Notes: generated by a model from the letters alone, not told the origin. 5,754 nt of DNA from DATAYA01 sp036272815 (GCA_036272815.1 DATAYA010000355.1:1-5754), one strand, 5' to 3'; numbered from the stretch's first letter, positions 1 through 5,754 are shown. A program made the numbers and translations.

Positions 1-118
1 GTTCACCTCGTGGTAAGGCTCGCCGCCGCAACCTCGGACCTGCGCGCAGCGATCGCGCTGTCCCAGCGGCGAAAGGATCTCGCGACCCGCCCACCGACCT
101 TCGCAAGGGTGTGTCCCC

Positions 119-271
119 ATGTCCATCTCCAGCATCGCCAACTCGCCGGCTCCGGCCGCGGCGCAGGCCGCTGCGGTCAAGTCGTCCCCGCCGCCGGCGC
201 CCAAGGTGGACGGCGACAGTGATGGCAGCGGTTCGGCCGGCAGCGCTGGGTTGCTGAACGTCAAGGCATAA
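119..271 (+). CDS. Small Ala/Ser/Pro-rich protein of unknown function (50 aa)
   Basis: I do not recognise this gene. The frame runs from ATG at 119 to TAA at 269-271 and encodes 50 residues. It starts MSISSIANSP, continues with an Ala-rich stretch (residues 11-19), a Pro-rich stretch with Lys (21-29), an acidic Gly/Ser segment (DGDSDGSGS, 31-39), and ends GLLNVKA. Nearly all codons end in G or C, like the recognisable genes here, which supports real coding. An AAGGG about 10 bases upstream of the ATG is a plausible but modest ribosome binding site. There is no membrane segment or convincing signal peptide, and the composition suggests a disordered peptide. Short proteins with similar MSISS-type starts and hydrophobic C-termini are, from memory, frequent orphan predictions in alphaproteobacteria. 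The gene converges on the EF-G-like gene across a palindromic gap. It could also be a chance frame. Confidence 0.5.
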   Translation: MSISSIANSPAPAAAQAAAVKSSPPPAPKVDGDSDGSGSAGSAGLLNVKA

Positions 272-284
272 CCCGCCCGCATCC

Positions 285-407
285 CGTCATGGCCGGCCCA
301 CGGGTGGGCCAAGGCCGCCCGAGGACAGGCTCCGGCCGGCCATCCACAACTTTCTCTCGGCGGGATCGAAGGAAGGCGTGGGTGCTCGGCCTTCGCCGAG
401 CATGACG
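285..407. repeat. REP-like palindromic intergenic element with CGTCAT/ATGACG ends
   Basis: This 123-bp stretch is bounded by CGTCAT (285-290) and its reverse complement ATGACG (402-407). Inside lie an outer stem ATGGCCGG (289-296) with CCGGCCAT (336-343), a nested stem GGCCCAC (295-301) with GTGGGCC (304-310), and a separate 8-bp hairpin TGCTCGGC (383-390), loop CTTC, GCCGAGCA (395-402). The motif pattern CGTCATGGCCGG...CCGGCCATCCAC resembles, from memory, dispersed palindromic repeats found between genes in many alphaproteobacterial chromosomes. It sits between two converging genes, so the folded RNA may act as a bidirectional terminator or transcript stabiliser, but neither hairpin is followed by a T-run. 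The inverted repeats are seen directly. Membership of a dispersed family is inferred, since only one copy is in this window. Confidence 0.55.
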
Positions 408-463
408 ACGGCAGTGCAAGGAGTCATTTGTTCGGGCGGTTGGTGTCAGCTCCCAGCTTAGTG

Positions 464-480
464 CAGGGGCCGGACCCCTG
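464..480 (-). terminator. Possible terminator hairpin downstream of the EF-G-like gene
   Basis: CAGGGG (464-469) and CCCCTG (475-480) form a perfect 6-bp inverted repeat around a 5-base loop, beginning 8 bases past the stop codon of the minus-strand EF-G-like gene. The position suits a transcription terminator or 3'-end stabilising hairpin. There is no T-tract after it in the minus direction, so it is not a canonical intrinsic terminator. It may be fortuitous in GC-rich DNA. Confidence 0.3.
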
Positions 481-488
481 TCCCCGCC

Positions 489-2492
489 TCATCGCGCCGC
501 CGTCGCCTCCGCGATCATGCGTTCGGCCAGCCGCCCCTGCGCCTCGGCCAGATGGTCGAAGCGGCGGCGATAGGTCCCGAGCCCCATCGTCAGCGAGCGC
601 AACTCGATGATGAGGTCGTGCAGCTCTGCCTCCGGCACCAGCGCCTCGACCTCGTCCCAGCCCGGCCACCCCGGTTTCTCGGCATAGCCCAGGATCTGCC
701 CCCGCCGACCGCTCAGCAGCCGCTGTGCCGCCGGCGTGCAGTCGTTCGGCACCGCGACGCTCACCTGGTCGATCGGCTCCAGCAGCACCGGGTCGGCCTT
801 TGCGAGCGCCTCCTGCATCCCGTTCCGCGTCGCGCTGCGGAATGCCATGTCGGAACTGTCGACCGCATGGAACGTGCCGTCCACCAGCGTCACCGAGACA
901 TCCACCACCGGATAGCCGAGCGGCCCCTTGCGCGTCGCCTCCTCGGCCGCCTCGCCGACCGCGGGGATGAAGTTGCGCGGCACCGCGCCGCCCACGATCC
1001 GGTCGTTGAACTGGAACCCCTCGCCGCGGCCGCGCGGGGCGATGTCGAGCTTGACATCGGCGAACTGCCCGTGGCCGCCGGTCTGGCGCTTCAGCCGCGC
1101 GTGCTGGTGGACGGCGCGGCGGATCGTCTCCTTGAACCCGACCCGCGGGCGGACGGTGGCGAGGCGCAGGCCGTGCGCGCGCCCGATCCGCTCGATCGAC
1201 GCCTTGAGATGCATCTCGCCCTGGCCGCACAGCACCGTCTCGCCGGTCTCCGCCTCATGGCGGAGCGAGAGCGCCGGGTCCTCCTCCAGCAGCCGCGCGA
1301 GCGCGCCGGAGAGCTTGACGTCGTCGCGCCGGTCCTCGGTCGCGATCGCGAGCGCATAGACCGGTGGCGGCGCTTCCGGGAACGGCAGGGCAGGGGCGTG
1401 GCCCGAGGGCGAGAGCGTGGCGCCGGTCGCCGCCTGCGTCAGCCGCGCCAGCGCCACCACCTCCCCCGCGCCCGCCTCCGCCACCTTGGCCGGCTCCGCG
1501 TTCGGCATCCGATACAGGCCACCGAGCCGCTCGCCGTTCAGGCTCGCCCCCTCGCGGACCGTGCCGCGCCAGATCCGGGCATAGGACAACTTTCCGGTGT
1601 GGCCGGCATGCTGGGTCTTGAACACCTGCGCGAGCGGCTCGCCCTCGGCCGCGATGCCGCGGGCGGCGGCGGTCTCGCGCACGTCCGGGCCGTCGTGGCG
1701 CAGCGCCTTCCACAGCCGCCTGACGCCGTGGTCGCGCTCGGCCGCACCCAGCAGCACACCGACCAGCGCGCCCGCCGCCTGGTCCTTGTGGAGCTGGCGG
1801 TAGATTTCCTCCGAGGTCGGCTTGACGTCCTCCAGCACCTTCTCGAGCAACGTGTCGTCGTGGTCGGCCAGCACCTCCATCATCGCCGCCATCGCCTCGC
1901 GCTCGCGCTCTGCCATCTCGGAGGGACGCTGGATCAGCTCCGAGGGCTCGCCCGGCCGGTAGCGATAGGCACGCTCGCTCGCGACATCGACATAGCCGGT
2001 GACGCGCTCGCCCTCGCGGATCGGCACCTGCCGCAGCACCAGCGGCCGCGCCGCATGGGCCTGCAACGCCGCGAGCGTGTCGCGCACATGGCCGTCGCCG
2101 AGCGCGTCCATCTTGTTGACGAACAGCAGATACGGGGTGCCGCGATCATCCAGCGCCTTCAGCACCGGCGCCACCGCCCGGGCGCGCGCGGGCGTCGCCT
2201 CGCACACCACGACCGCGATGTCGGCAACCGTCAGCGCCGCCTCCGCCTCGTGCGCGAACTCGATCGAGCCGGGACAGTCGAGGATCGCCCACTCCTCGCC
2301 GAGATACCGGCAATGGCCGAGGCGGAGTTCGGTCCCGGCGGTCCGCGTGCGCGGGTCGGCGCGGCGCAGGCTGGCGCCGCCGGCCAGCATCAGCGCCTCG
2401 AACAGGGTCGACTTGCCGCTGCCATAGGGTCCGACCAGGGCAACCGCGCGCGGGGAATGCCCGCCGCCATTGCCGTATTCCGCGTCTGCCAT
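489..2492 (-). CDS. EF-G-like translational GTPase (elongation factor G paralogue, FusA2-type)
   Basis: This 667-residue protein has the domain order of elongation factor G, the GTPase that drives ribosomal translocation and recycling. Visible motifs are the P-loop GPYGSGKST (21-29), switch II DCPGSIEF (72-79), NKMD guanine specificity (126-129), GQGEMHL of domain III (423-429), domain IV RQTGGHGQF (469-477), LLSGRRGQILG (592-602), and domain V LRSLTMGLGTY (631-641). It is slightly shorter than canonical EF-G (about 700). Two features separate it from the housekeeping factor: Ser76 replaces the catalytic switch II His, and only 42 residues separate the P-loop from switch II, against about 60 in E. 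coli EF-G, with no RGIT motif. It matches, from memory, the EF-G-like branch carried by many alphaproteobacteria beside true FusA. The exact role of that branch is not established. The ATG at 2492 is chosen over an in-frame upstream start (2570) because GGGGAGGA lies 6 bases ahead of it. It is the last gene of the minus-strand cluster. Confidence 0.92.
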   Translation of the reverse strand: MADAEYGNGGGHSPRAVALVGPYGSGKSTLFEALMLAGGASLRRADPRTRTAGTELRLGHCRYLGEEWAILDCPGSIEFAHEAEAALTVADIAVVVCEATPARARAVAPVLKALDDRGTPYLLFVNKMDALGDGHVRDTLAALQAHAARPLVLRQVPIREGERVTGYVDVASERAYRYRPGEPSELIQRPSEMAEREREAMAAMMEVLADHDDTLLEKVLEDVKPTSEEIYRQLHKDQAAGALVGVLLGAAERDHGVRRLWKALRHDGPDVRETAAARGIAAEGEPLAQVFKTQHAGHTGKLSYARIWRGTVREGASLNGERLGGLYRMPNAEPAKVAEAGAGEVVALARLTQAATGATLSPSGHAPALPFPEAPPPVYALAIATEDRRDDVKLSGALARLLEEDPALSLRHEAETGETVLCGQGEMHLKASIERIGRAHGLRLATVRPRVGFKETIRRAVHQHARLKRQTGGHGQFADVKLDIAPRGRGEGFQFNDRIVGGAVPRNFIPAVGEAAEEATRKGPLGYPVVDVSVTLVDGTFHAVDSSDMAFRSATRNGMQEALAKADPVLLEPIDQVSVAVPNDCTPAAQRLLSGRRGQILGYAEKPGWPGWDEVEALVPEAELHDLIIELRSLTMGLGTYRRRFDHLAEAQGRLAERMIAEATAAR

Positions 2493-2498
2493 GCCCGA

Positions 2499-2508
2499 TC
2501 CTCCCCTT
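2499..2508 (-). promoter_or_regulatory. Strong Shine-Dalgarno of the EF-G-like gene
   Basis: On the minus strand AAGGGGAGGA ends 6 bases before the ATG at 2492. This near-ideal anti-16S match fixes the start at MADAEYG and argues against the longer frame from 2570, whose extra 26 residues are Arg/Pro-rich and precede the usual domain I. The rest of the 115-bp gap (2493-2607) shows no clear promoter, so separate transcription from the upstream hydrolase-like gene cannot be decided. Confidence 0.7.
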
Positions 2509-2607
2509 GCCGTTCTCGGTTTCGTCGGACTGTAACGCAGCCGGCGGGGTTGGCGAGCCGCCAGATGCACGGATCCCGGAAACAGCGAGCATCTCCGCCC
2601 GACCCGC

Positions 2608-3843
2608 CTATTTCGGCATGGCGATCCGTGCGTCCGGCGCCATCAGGTTGGCAATCGACGCGAAAATCGGCCCGCTCGCGTCCACGGCGTCACCCTTCGC
2701 ATCGTAGGCGCCCGCCCCATTGGTCGTCACGACGGCGATGGCGAGACCGTGCGATGCCAGATACCCCGCCGACGCGGCGCTGCCGGCGAAACTCTTGGTC
2801 TGCGTCACCCACGGGCCCAAATTTAGCACGCCGAGGCCGTAGTTGAACGCCGTCGTGTTGGCACGGCACGCCGCGCAGCCGGGCTGGGAATGGCCGAAAC
2901 CGACCAGGTTCGGCCCCACCTGTGCTGCGAACGAAGCCTTTGACAGCAGCCGGCCGGTGCCGACGTCGATCATCGTCCGCACCAGGTCGGCGATGCTCGT
3001 CGTCTCGACCGCACCCTCTGCCGTGGTCCATGACGGGTTCCAGTAGGTGGATTCCTCGTAGAACGGCTTGGCGGCGGGGATCCCGAGATCGGCGCGGCGT
3101 TCGGAGCTGAAGGCGTGCAGCACCGGCTCCGGGATCACCGGCGTGTCGAAGCCCTTTGTGTCCGTCAGGTGCATCGGCTGCAACACGTATTGCCGCAGCG
3201 CGTCGGCGAGCTTCATGTGCGTCGCCAGCTCCAGCACGCGGCCGAGGATGACGTAGTTGGTATGCGAATACGCCCAGTTGCTGCCCGGCGCGAACAGCAT
3301 CGGCGTGCCGGTGCCGATGCGGATCAGCTCCTGCGACGTCCAGTGCCGGAACGGATCGCGCGTGGTGCCGCCGAGCACCTCCGGCTGATAGACGTAGTCG
3401 GCATAGCCCGAGGTCATGTCGGCAAGGTTCTTCAGCGAAATCTTGCCGGCGTCGGGCAGGTCCGGCAGGAATTTCGCGAGTTTCTCGTCGAGCGAGACCA
3501 CATGCCGGTCCACCAGCTCCATCAGCAGCGTCGACATGTAGGTGAAGGCGAACGCGCCGTTGCGGAAGTGCATCGCGGGTGCAGCCGCAACGCCGGCCAT
3601 CGATTCTCCTCGTGCCCGCAGATAGGTCGTGCGCCCCTGCGATGACACCTGCACGAGGATCGCCTTCAGCCTGTATTGCGCCATCGCGCCGCTGACGAGC
3701 CGATCCAGATCGGCCGGAGACGTTCCGGGCGCTGGCGCCGATGCGGCCGGGCCGGCCGGCGCGGCGGCACGGCCGGGGGAACTCGCGCCGATCAGTCCGG
3801 CAATGAAAGCGGCCGCGAAGCAGGTCCGCAGCAACCGGGACAT
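2608..3843 (-). CDS. Exported serine hydrolase/beta-lactamase-fold protein, apparently lacking catalytic residues
   Basis: This 411-residue protein aligns by eye with class C beta-lactamase-like serine hydrolases. It starts with a signal peptide (MSRLLR, hydrophobic 8-20, likely cleavage near GRAAA at 24-28), followed by an Ala/Pro linker to about 43, so it is probably periplasmic. Family landmarks are recognisable: LMELVDRHVVSLDEKLAKFLP (107-127, helix after the active-site Ser), LADMTSGYADY (140-150), FAPGSNWAYSHTNYVILG (184-201), LQPMHLTDT (221-229), and the C-terminal GLAIAVVTTNG (366-376). The catalytic set is altered. SxxK is replaced by AFAF (97-100), YxN reads YSH (192-194), and the KTG/HxG position reads FAG (352-354). 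A CxxC (323-326) is present. The frame is intact. Hydrolysis by the usual mechanism therefore looks unlikely, and a binding role is possible. The ATG at 3843 overlaps the denD stop as TGATG; a GTG at 3846 is the alternative. No strong Shine-Dalgarno is visible, consistent with translational coupling. Confidence 0.88.
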   Translation of the reverse strand: MSRLLRTCFAAAFIAGLIGASSPGRAAAPAGPAASAPAPGTSPADLDRLVSGAMAQYRLKAILVQVSSQGRTTYLRARGESMAGVAAAPAMHFRNGAFAFTYMSTLLMELVDRHVVSLDEKLAKFLPDLPDAGKISLKNLADMTSGYADYVYQPEVLGGTTRDPFRHWTSQELIRIGTGTPMLFAPGSNWAYSHTNYVILGRVLELATHMKLADALRQYVLQPMHLTDTKGFDTPVIPEPVLHAFSSERRADLGIPAAKPFYEESTYWNPSWTTAEGAVETTSIADLVRTMIDVGTGRLLSKASFAAQVGPNLVGFGHSQPGCAACRANTTAFNYGLGVLNLGPWVTQTKSFAGSAASAGYLASHGLAIAVVTTNGAGAYDAKGDAVDASGPIFASIANLMAPDARIAMPK

Positions 3844-4817
3844 CACAGCCGCCGGTCAGCCCGCGTCGCCTCCAGATCATCCGCCACGAACGCCCGCACC
3901 AGGTCGATCACCGGCTCGTGGGCGGCGAAGCCGAGGGTGCGCGCGTGCATCGCTTCGAACGAGGCCGGCCAGGTCTCGACCACACGCCGGACCGCATCGT
4001 CCGGCACGTGCCGGATCAGGGCGGAGGCGCCGGGCCGCACGGCATCGAGCGCCTGCAGCATGTGCGCGACCGTGACGCTGATGCCGGGCGGGTTGACGCC
4101 GCGATCCAGATGCATCGGGCCGGTGTCCATCGCCGCCGCGTGCAGCAGCCACTCCACGGCGCGGCGCGGGCTCGCGATCCAGACCGCGAAATCCGGAGGC
4201 ACCGGCAGCTCCGCGGGCAGCCCGAGCAGCGGCTCGCGCAGGATCGACGAGACGAAGCTGCTGGCCGCCTTGTTCGGCCGGCCGGGACGGATCACGACGG
4301 TCGGCAGGCGGATCGAGACCAGATCGAGCATCCCCCGCCTGCTGGCATCGGCGAGCAGCAACTCGGCCGCTGCCTTCTGCGCGCCGTAACTGTTGGCTGG
4401 GACCTGCCGCGCGTCATCCGCCAGCACCGCGTCCTGGCCGCCGGAGAAGCTCGCGACCGAACTCGTGAACACGACCCGCGGCGGCCGGGCGAGCCGGCGG
4501 CACGCGGCGACGACGGCCTGCGCACCGCCGAGATTGACCCGCCAGCCGAGATCGTAATCGGCCTCGGCCGCCGCACTGACCACGGCGGCGAGGTGGAAGA
4601 CGACATCCGTGCCCGGCGGGATCGCCGCCTCCGGCAGGTCGGCGACGTCGCCCGCGACCGCACGGACCGGAAAACCGGCAGCCGGCACCGGCGGGGCCGC
4701 GAGGTCGAACAGCGTCATCCCGGAGAGCGCGGCCTCACCGAGCCGCCCCTCGCGCGCCAGATGATCGGCAATCCGCCGGCCGAGGAAGCCGCCGGCCCCG
4801 AGGATACTTACCTGCAT
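3843..4817 (-). CDS. denD: NAD-dependent epimerase/dehydratase-family sugar-acid dehydrogenase, D-erythronate dehydrogenase (DenD)-like
   Basis: This 324-residue cytoplasmic protein belongs to the extended short-chain dehydrogenase family. DenD oxidises D-erythronate to 2-keto-D-erythronate with NAD+, the first step of an acid-sugar catabolic route. The N-terminal Rossmann motif is GAGGFLG (7-13), with Asp38 at the end of strand 2 suggesting NAD preference. Then come GDVADL (56-61), DVVFHLAAVVSAAAEADYDLG (71-91), FTSSVASF (117-124, catalytic Ser), and the YxxxK pair Tyr144/Lys148 in SYGAQKAAAELL. RPGRPNKAASSF (177-188) and WIASPRRAVEWLLHAA are, from memory, typical of the DenD group. Length is normal. 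The ATG at 4817 is chosen because MQVSILGAGG begins the Rossmann strand directly, with GGAG about 10 bases upstream; an in-frame extension to 5006 would add 63 low-quality residues. It heads the minus-strand cluster. No DUF1537-type kinase, aldolase or isomerase gene is adjacent, so the exact substrate is less certain than the fold. Confidence 0.85.
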   Translation of the reverse strand: MQVSILGAGGFLGRRIADHLAREGRLGEAALSGMTLFDLAAPPVPAAGFPVRAVAGDVADLPEAAIPPGTDVVFHLAAVVSAAAEADYDLGWRVNLGGAQAVVAACRRLARPPRVVFTSSVASFSGGQDAVLADDARQVPANSYGAQKAAAELLLADASRRGMLDLVSIRLPTVVIRPGRPNKAASSFVSSILREPLLGLPAELPVPPDFAVWIASPRRAVEWLLHAAAMDTGPMHLDRGVNPPGISVTVAHMLQALDAVRPGASALIRHVPDDAVRRVVETWPASFEAMHARTLGFAAHEPVIDLVRAFVADDLEATRADRRL

Positions 4818-5029
4818 GACGCGCTCGCTCCACTGCACGGAGCGGCGTTGTCCCACCGGCAACCGGGACCGGCAAGCGCGCCGGCCGGAAGCGGCGGCGG
4901 CACCGGTGCGCCCGTTTTTCTGACCGACCGGTGCGAATTGATATCCGATTAACAATTGCATGCCGGACGTGCACACCGCATTGCAGCATACAACCGCCGC
5001 TAACATCCACGACCCGAGGAGCAGCCAAA
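4818..5029. promoter_or_regulatory. Divergent intergenic region, likely promoters for denD (-) and the RTX-like gene (+)
   Basis: These 212 bases separate two divergently read genes and must hold a start signal for each unless transcripts enter from outside. The window's clearest AT-rich patch lies at 4936-4957, with AATTG (4936-4940) and CAATT (4953-4957) forming a short dyad over 12 bases. The 9-mer ACCGGTGCG occurs twice, at 4902-4910 and 4927-4935, exactly 25 bases apart, and ACCGGCAA occurs at 4855-4862 and 4868-4875. I could not place a convincing -35/-10 pair with normal spacing on either strand. The promoter assignment is positional inference, and the repeats are candidate operator sites only. 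Confidence 0.4.
5016..5021 (+). promoter_or_regulatory. Shine-Dalgarno of the RTX-like gene
   Basis: GAGGAG ends 8 bases before the ATG at 5030. It is an almost consensus ribosome binding site at normal spacing. It decides the start of the open frame that runs to the window end and supports that frame over the antisense frames across the same bases. Confidence 0.75.
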
Positions 5030-5754
5030 ATGGCGAACGTCACCGTGGCCGGCGGCAAGGGCATTGTATGGACGCTGCCTTATGGCGCCACTGCCAACGC
5101 CGCCCTGGCCAGTACCCTCGCCAGCGCTATCACCACCCTGGTCAATGACGGCCGCATGACCACCTTCATCAACAGCGGCCAATCGGGGGACACGGTCCCG
5201 CCGGCGGCGGCCGGGACGACGGGCGAACTGATCCAGACCGTCTCTGGCCTGGTGAGCCTGCCGGCGGCCTACAAGGCGGTCGTCGTGACCGCCCCGAGCG
5301 CCACCATCTTCGGCGGTGGCGCTGCTGGCGAGTCGATCCTCTCCGGCTCCGGGAACCTGAGCTTCTTCAGCAGCGGCGGCTCCGGCACGGTCGCGGCCGG
5401 CGGCGGCAACAACCTGGTGATGATCCAGGATTTCGGCACCGGCAACTGGAACATCTCGACCGGCGCCGGCAACGACACGATCGATGCCGGGTCGGGCAAC
5501 GACCAGATCGCGGCCGGCGGCGGCAGCAACTCGATCCTGCTCGGCAGCGGCAGCGACACCGTCATCTCGACCGGCAACGACAGCATCCAGGCGACGACGG
5601 GCAACGCCACGATCAGCGCGAGCGGCAGCGCCAGCGACTTCATCAGCGGCGGCATCGGCCACCTGACCTTCATCAACAGCAGCCCGAACGCCAGCACGAT
5701 CCTCGGCGGCCAGGGCAGCATCAGCGTCTTCGGCGGTCCCGGCGGCGGCCTCTA
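5030..5754 (+). CDS. RTX-like beta-repeat protein, N-terminal 241 residues (3' end beyond window)
   Basis: The frame is open from ATG at 5030 to the window edge, with a strong Shine-Dalgarno and high G/C third positions. Residues 1-80 (MANVTVAGGKGIVWTLPYG...) form a non-repetitive head without a signal peptide. Residues 81-135 are Gly/Ser/Val-rich with short beta segments (AVVVTAPSATIFGGG, LSFFSSGG, TVAAGGGNNLVMI). From 145 there are about seven 9-residue-like units: GAGNDTIDA, GSGNDQIAA, GGGSNSILL, GSGSDTVIS, then degenerate copies to about 206. The GxGND pattern is that of RTX hemolysin-type calcium-binding repeats, which fold into a calcium-loaded beta-roll. Such proteins are usually exported by type I secretion using a C-terminal signal, which fits the missing signal peptide, but that end is not visible. 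Similar Gly-rich proteins with this head and repeat style are, from memory, common in Acetobacteraceae genomes and mostly uncharacterised. The role is unknown; a surface or secreted structural protein is likely. No secretion genes are in view. Confidence 0.82.
   Translation, partial: MANVTVAGGKGIVWTLPYGATANAALASTLASAITTLVNDGRMTTFINSGQSGDTVPPAAAGTTGELIQTVSGLVSLPAAYKAVVVTAPSATIFGGGAAGESILSGSGNLSFFSSGGSGTVAAGGGNNLVMIQDFGTGNWNISTGAGNDTIDAGSGNDQIAAGGGSNSILLGSGSDTVISTGNDSIQATTGNATISASGSASDFISGGIGHLTFINSSPNASTILGGQGSISVFGGPGGGL
5462..5647 (+). repeat. RTX-type nonapeptide repeat block inside the open-ended gene
   Basis: Codons for residues 145-206 fall into about seven 27-base units (one is 24 bases). 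The first two keep the full GxGND-x-hydrophobic pattern. The third has Asn in place of the key Asp, the fourth regains Asp (GSGSDTVIS), and later ones lose Gly or Asp. The DNA itself is less conserved than the protein pattern, so this is an old protein repeat rather than a recent tandem duplication. Looser Gly-Gly turns (GGIG, GGQG, GGPG) continue to the window edge. Confidence 0.7.

Noticed and set aside
10..222. A 70-residue GTG-start frame on the plus strand
   Set aside because: It has no ribosome binding site, an Arg/Gln-rich tail and no motif. It overlaps the better-supported 119-271 frame. The true content of 1-118 is unknown.
424..1230. A 268-residue minus-strand frame overlapping the 3' part of the EF-G-like gene
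   Set aside because: It is the same strand in another frame, with an Arg/Gly/Ala-rich product and no motifs; the EF-G frame explains these bases.
552..2846. A 764-residue open frame on the plus strand across the EF-G-like gene
   Set aside because: It is antisense to a clear EF-G-like gene. Its product is Arg/His/Leu-rich without domains, as expected when GC-rich codons are read on the opposite strand.
2690..3880. A 396-residue minus-strand frame over the hydrolase-like gene
   Set aside because: It is an out-of-frame shadow with Arg/Asp/Gly-rich composition. The in-phase frame gives a signal peptide and fold landmarks. I also considered a frameshift in the hydrolase, but its frame reads through continuously.
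3918..4952. A 344-residue plus-strand frame opposite denD
   Set aside because: It is antisense to a Rossmann-fold gene with all expected motifs, and its product has Arg/Asp/Gly-rich shadow composition.
4938..4966. TTGATA as a -35 box for the RTX-like gene
   Set aside because: No -10-like hexamer occurs at 16-18 bases spacing (the sequence there is GC-rich), so a sigma-70 promoter is not supported.
5000..5721. Two long minus-strand frames (5000-5662 and 5269-5721) opposite the RTX-like gene
   Set aside because: Their repetitive Asp/Arg/Ala and Leu/Pro patterns are reverse readings of the Gly/Asn/Asp repeat codons. The plus-strand frame has a strong Shine-Dalgarno and a known repeat type.

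Overview
The window is uniformly GC-rich, with strongly G/C-ending codons. It looks like an alphaproteobacterial chromosome, most likely Acetobacteraceae or a close relative. The pointers are an alphaproteobacterial-type EF-G-like GTPase, a DenD-type dehydrogenase, a Gly/Ser/Asn-rich RTX-like protein of a style common in Acetobacteraceae, and a palindromic intergenic element with CGTCAT/ATGACG ends. The family assignment is inference from recalled relatives; no search was run.

Layout: (1) bases 1-118 hold nothing I recognise. A predicted 50-residue protein of unknown function follows at 119-271 (+). (2) Bases 272-488 are a gene-free convergent gap with a 123-bp palindromic, REP-like element and a GC-rich hairpin. 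(3) Bases 489-2492 (-) encode a 667-residue EF-G-like translational GTPase. (4) Bases 2608-3843 (-) encode an exported protein of the serine-hydrolase/beta-lactamase fold family. (5) Bases 3843-4817 (-) encode an NAD-dependent sugar-acid dehydrogenase resembling D-erythronate dehydrogenase (DenD). (6) Bases 4818-5029 are a divergent intergenic region with short direct repeats and an AT-rich patch. (7) From 5030 (+) an open frame runs off the window end. It encodes the N-terminal 241 residues of an RTX-repeat-like, beta-rich protein.

The three minus-strand genes form a probable transcription unit, read denD, then hydrolase-like, then EF-G-like. The first two share a TGATG stop/start overlap, which suggests translational coupling. 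The EF-G-like gene follows after 115 bp with its own strong Shine-Dalgarno and could be cotranscribed or independent. I see no clear metabolic link among the three.

The most notable observation is that the hydrolase-like protein seems to lack the catalytic residues of its fold: SxxK reads AFAF, YxN reads YSH, and the KTG/HxG position reads FAG. The EF-G-like GTPase has Ser in place of the switch II catalytic His and a short switch I. The denD gene lacks the acid-sugar kinase, aldolase and isomerase genes it usually accompanies. I found no CRISPR, tRNA, rRNA, transposase or prophage genes.
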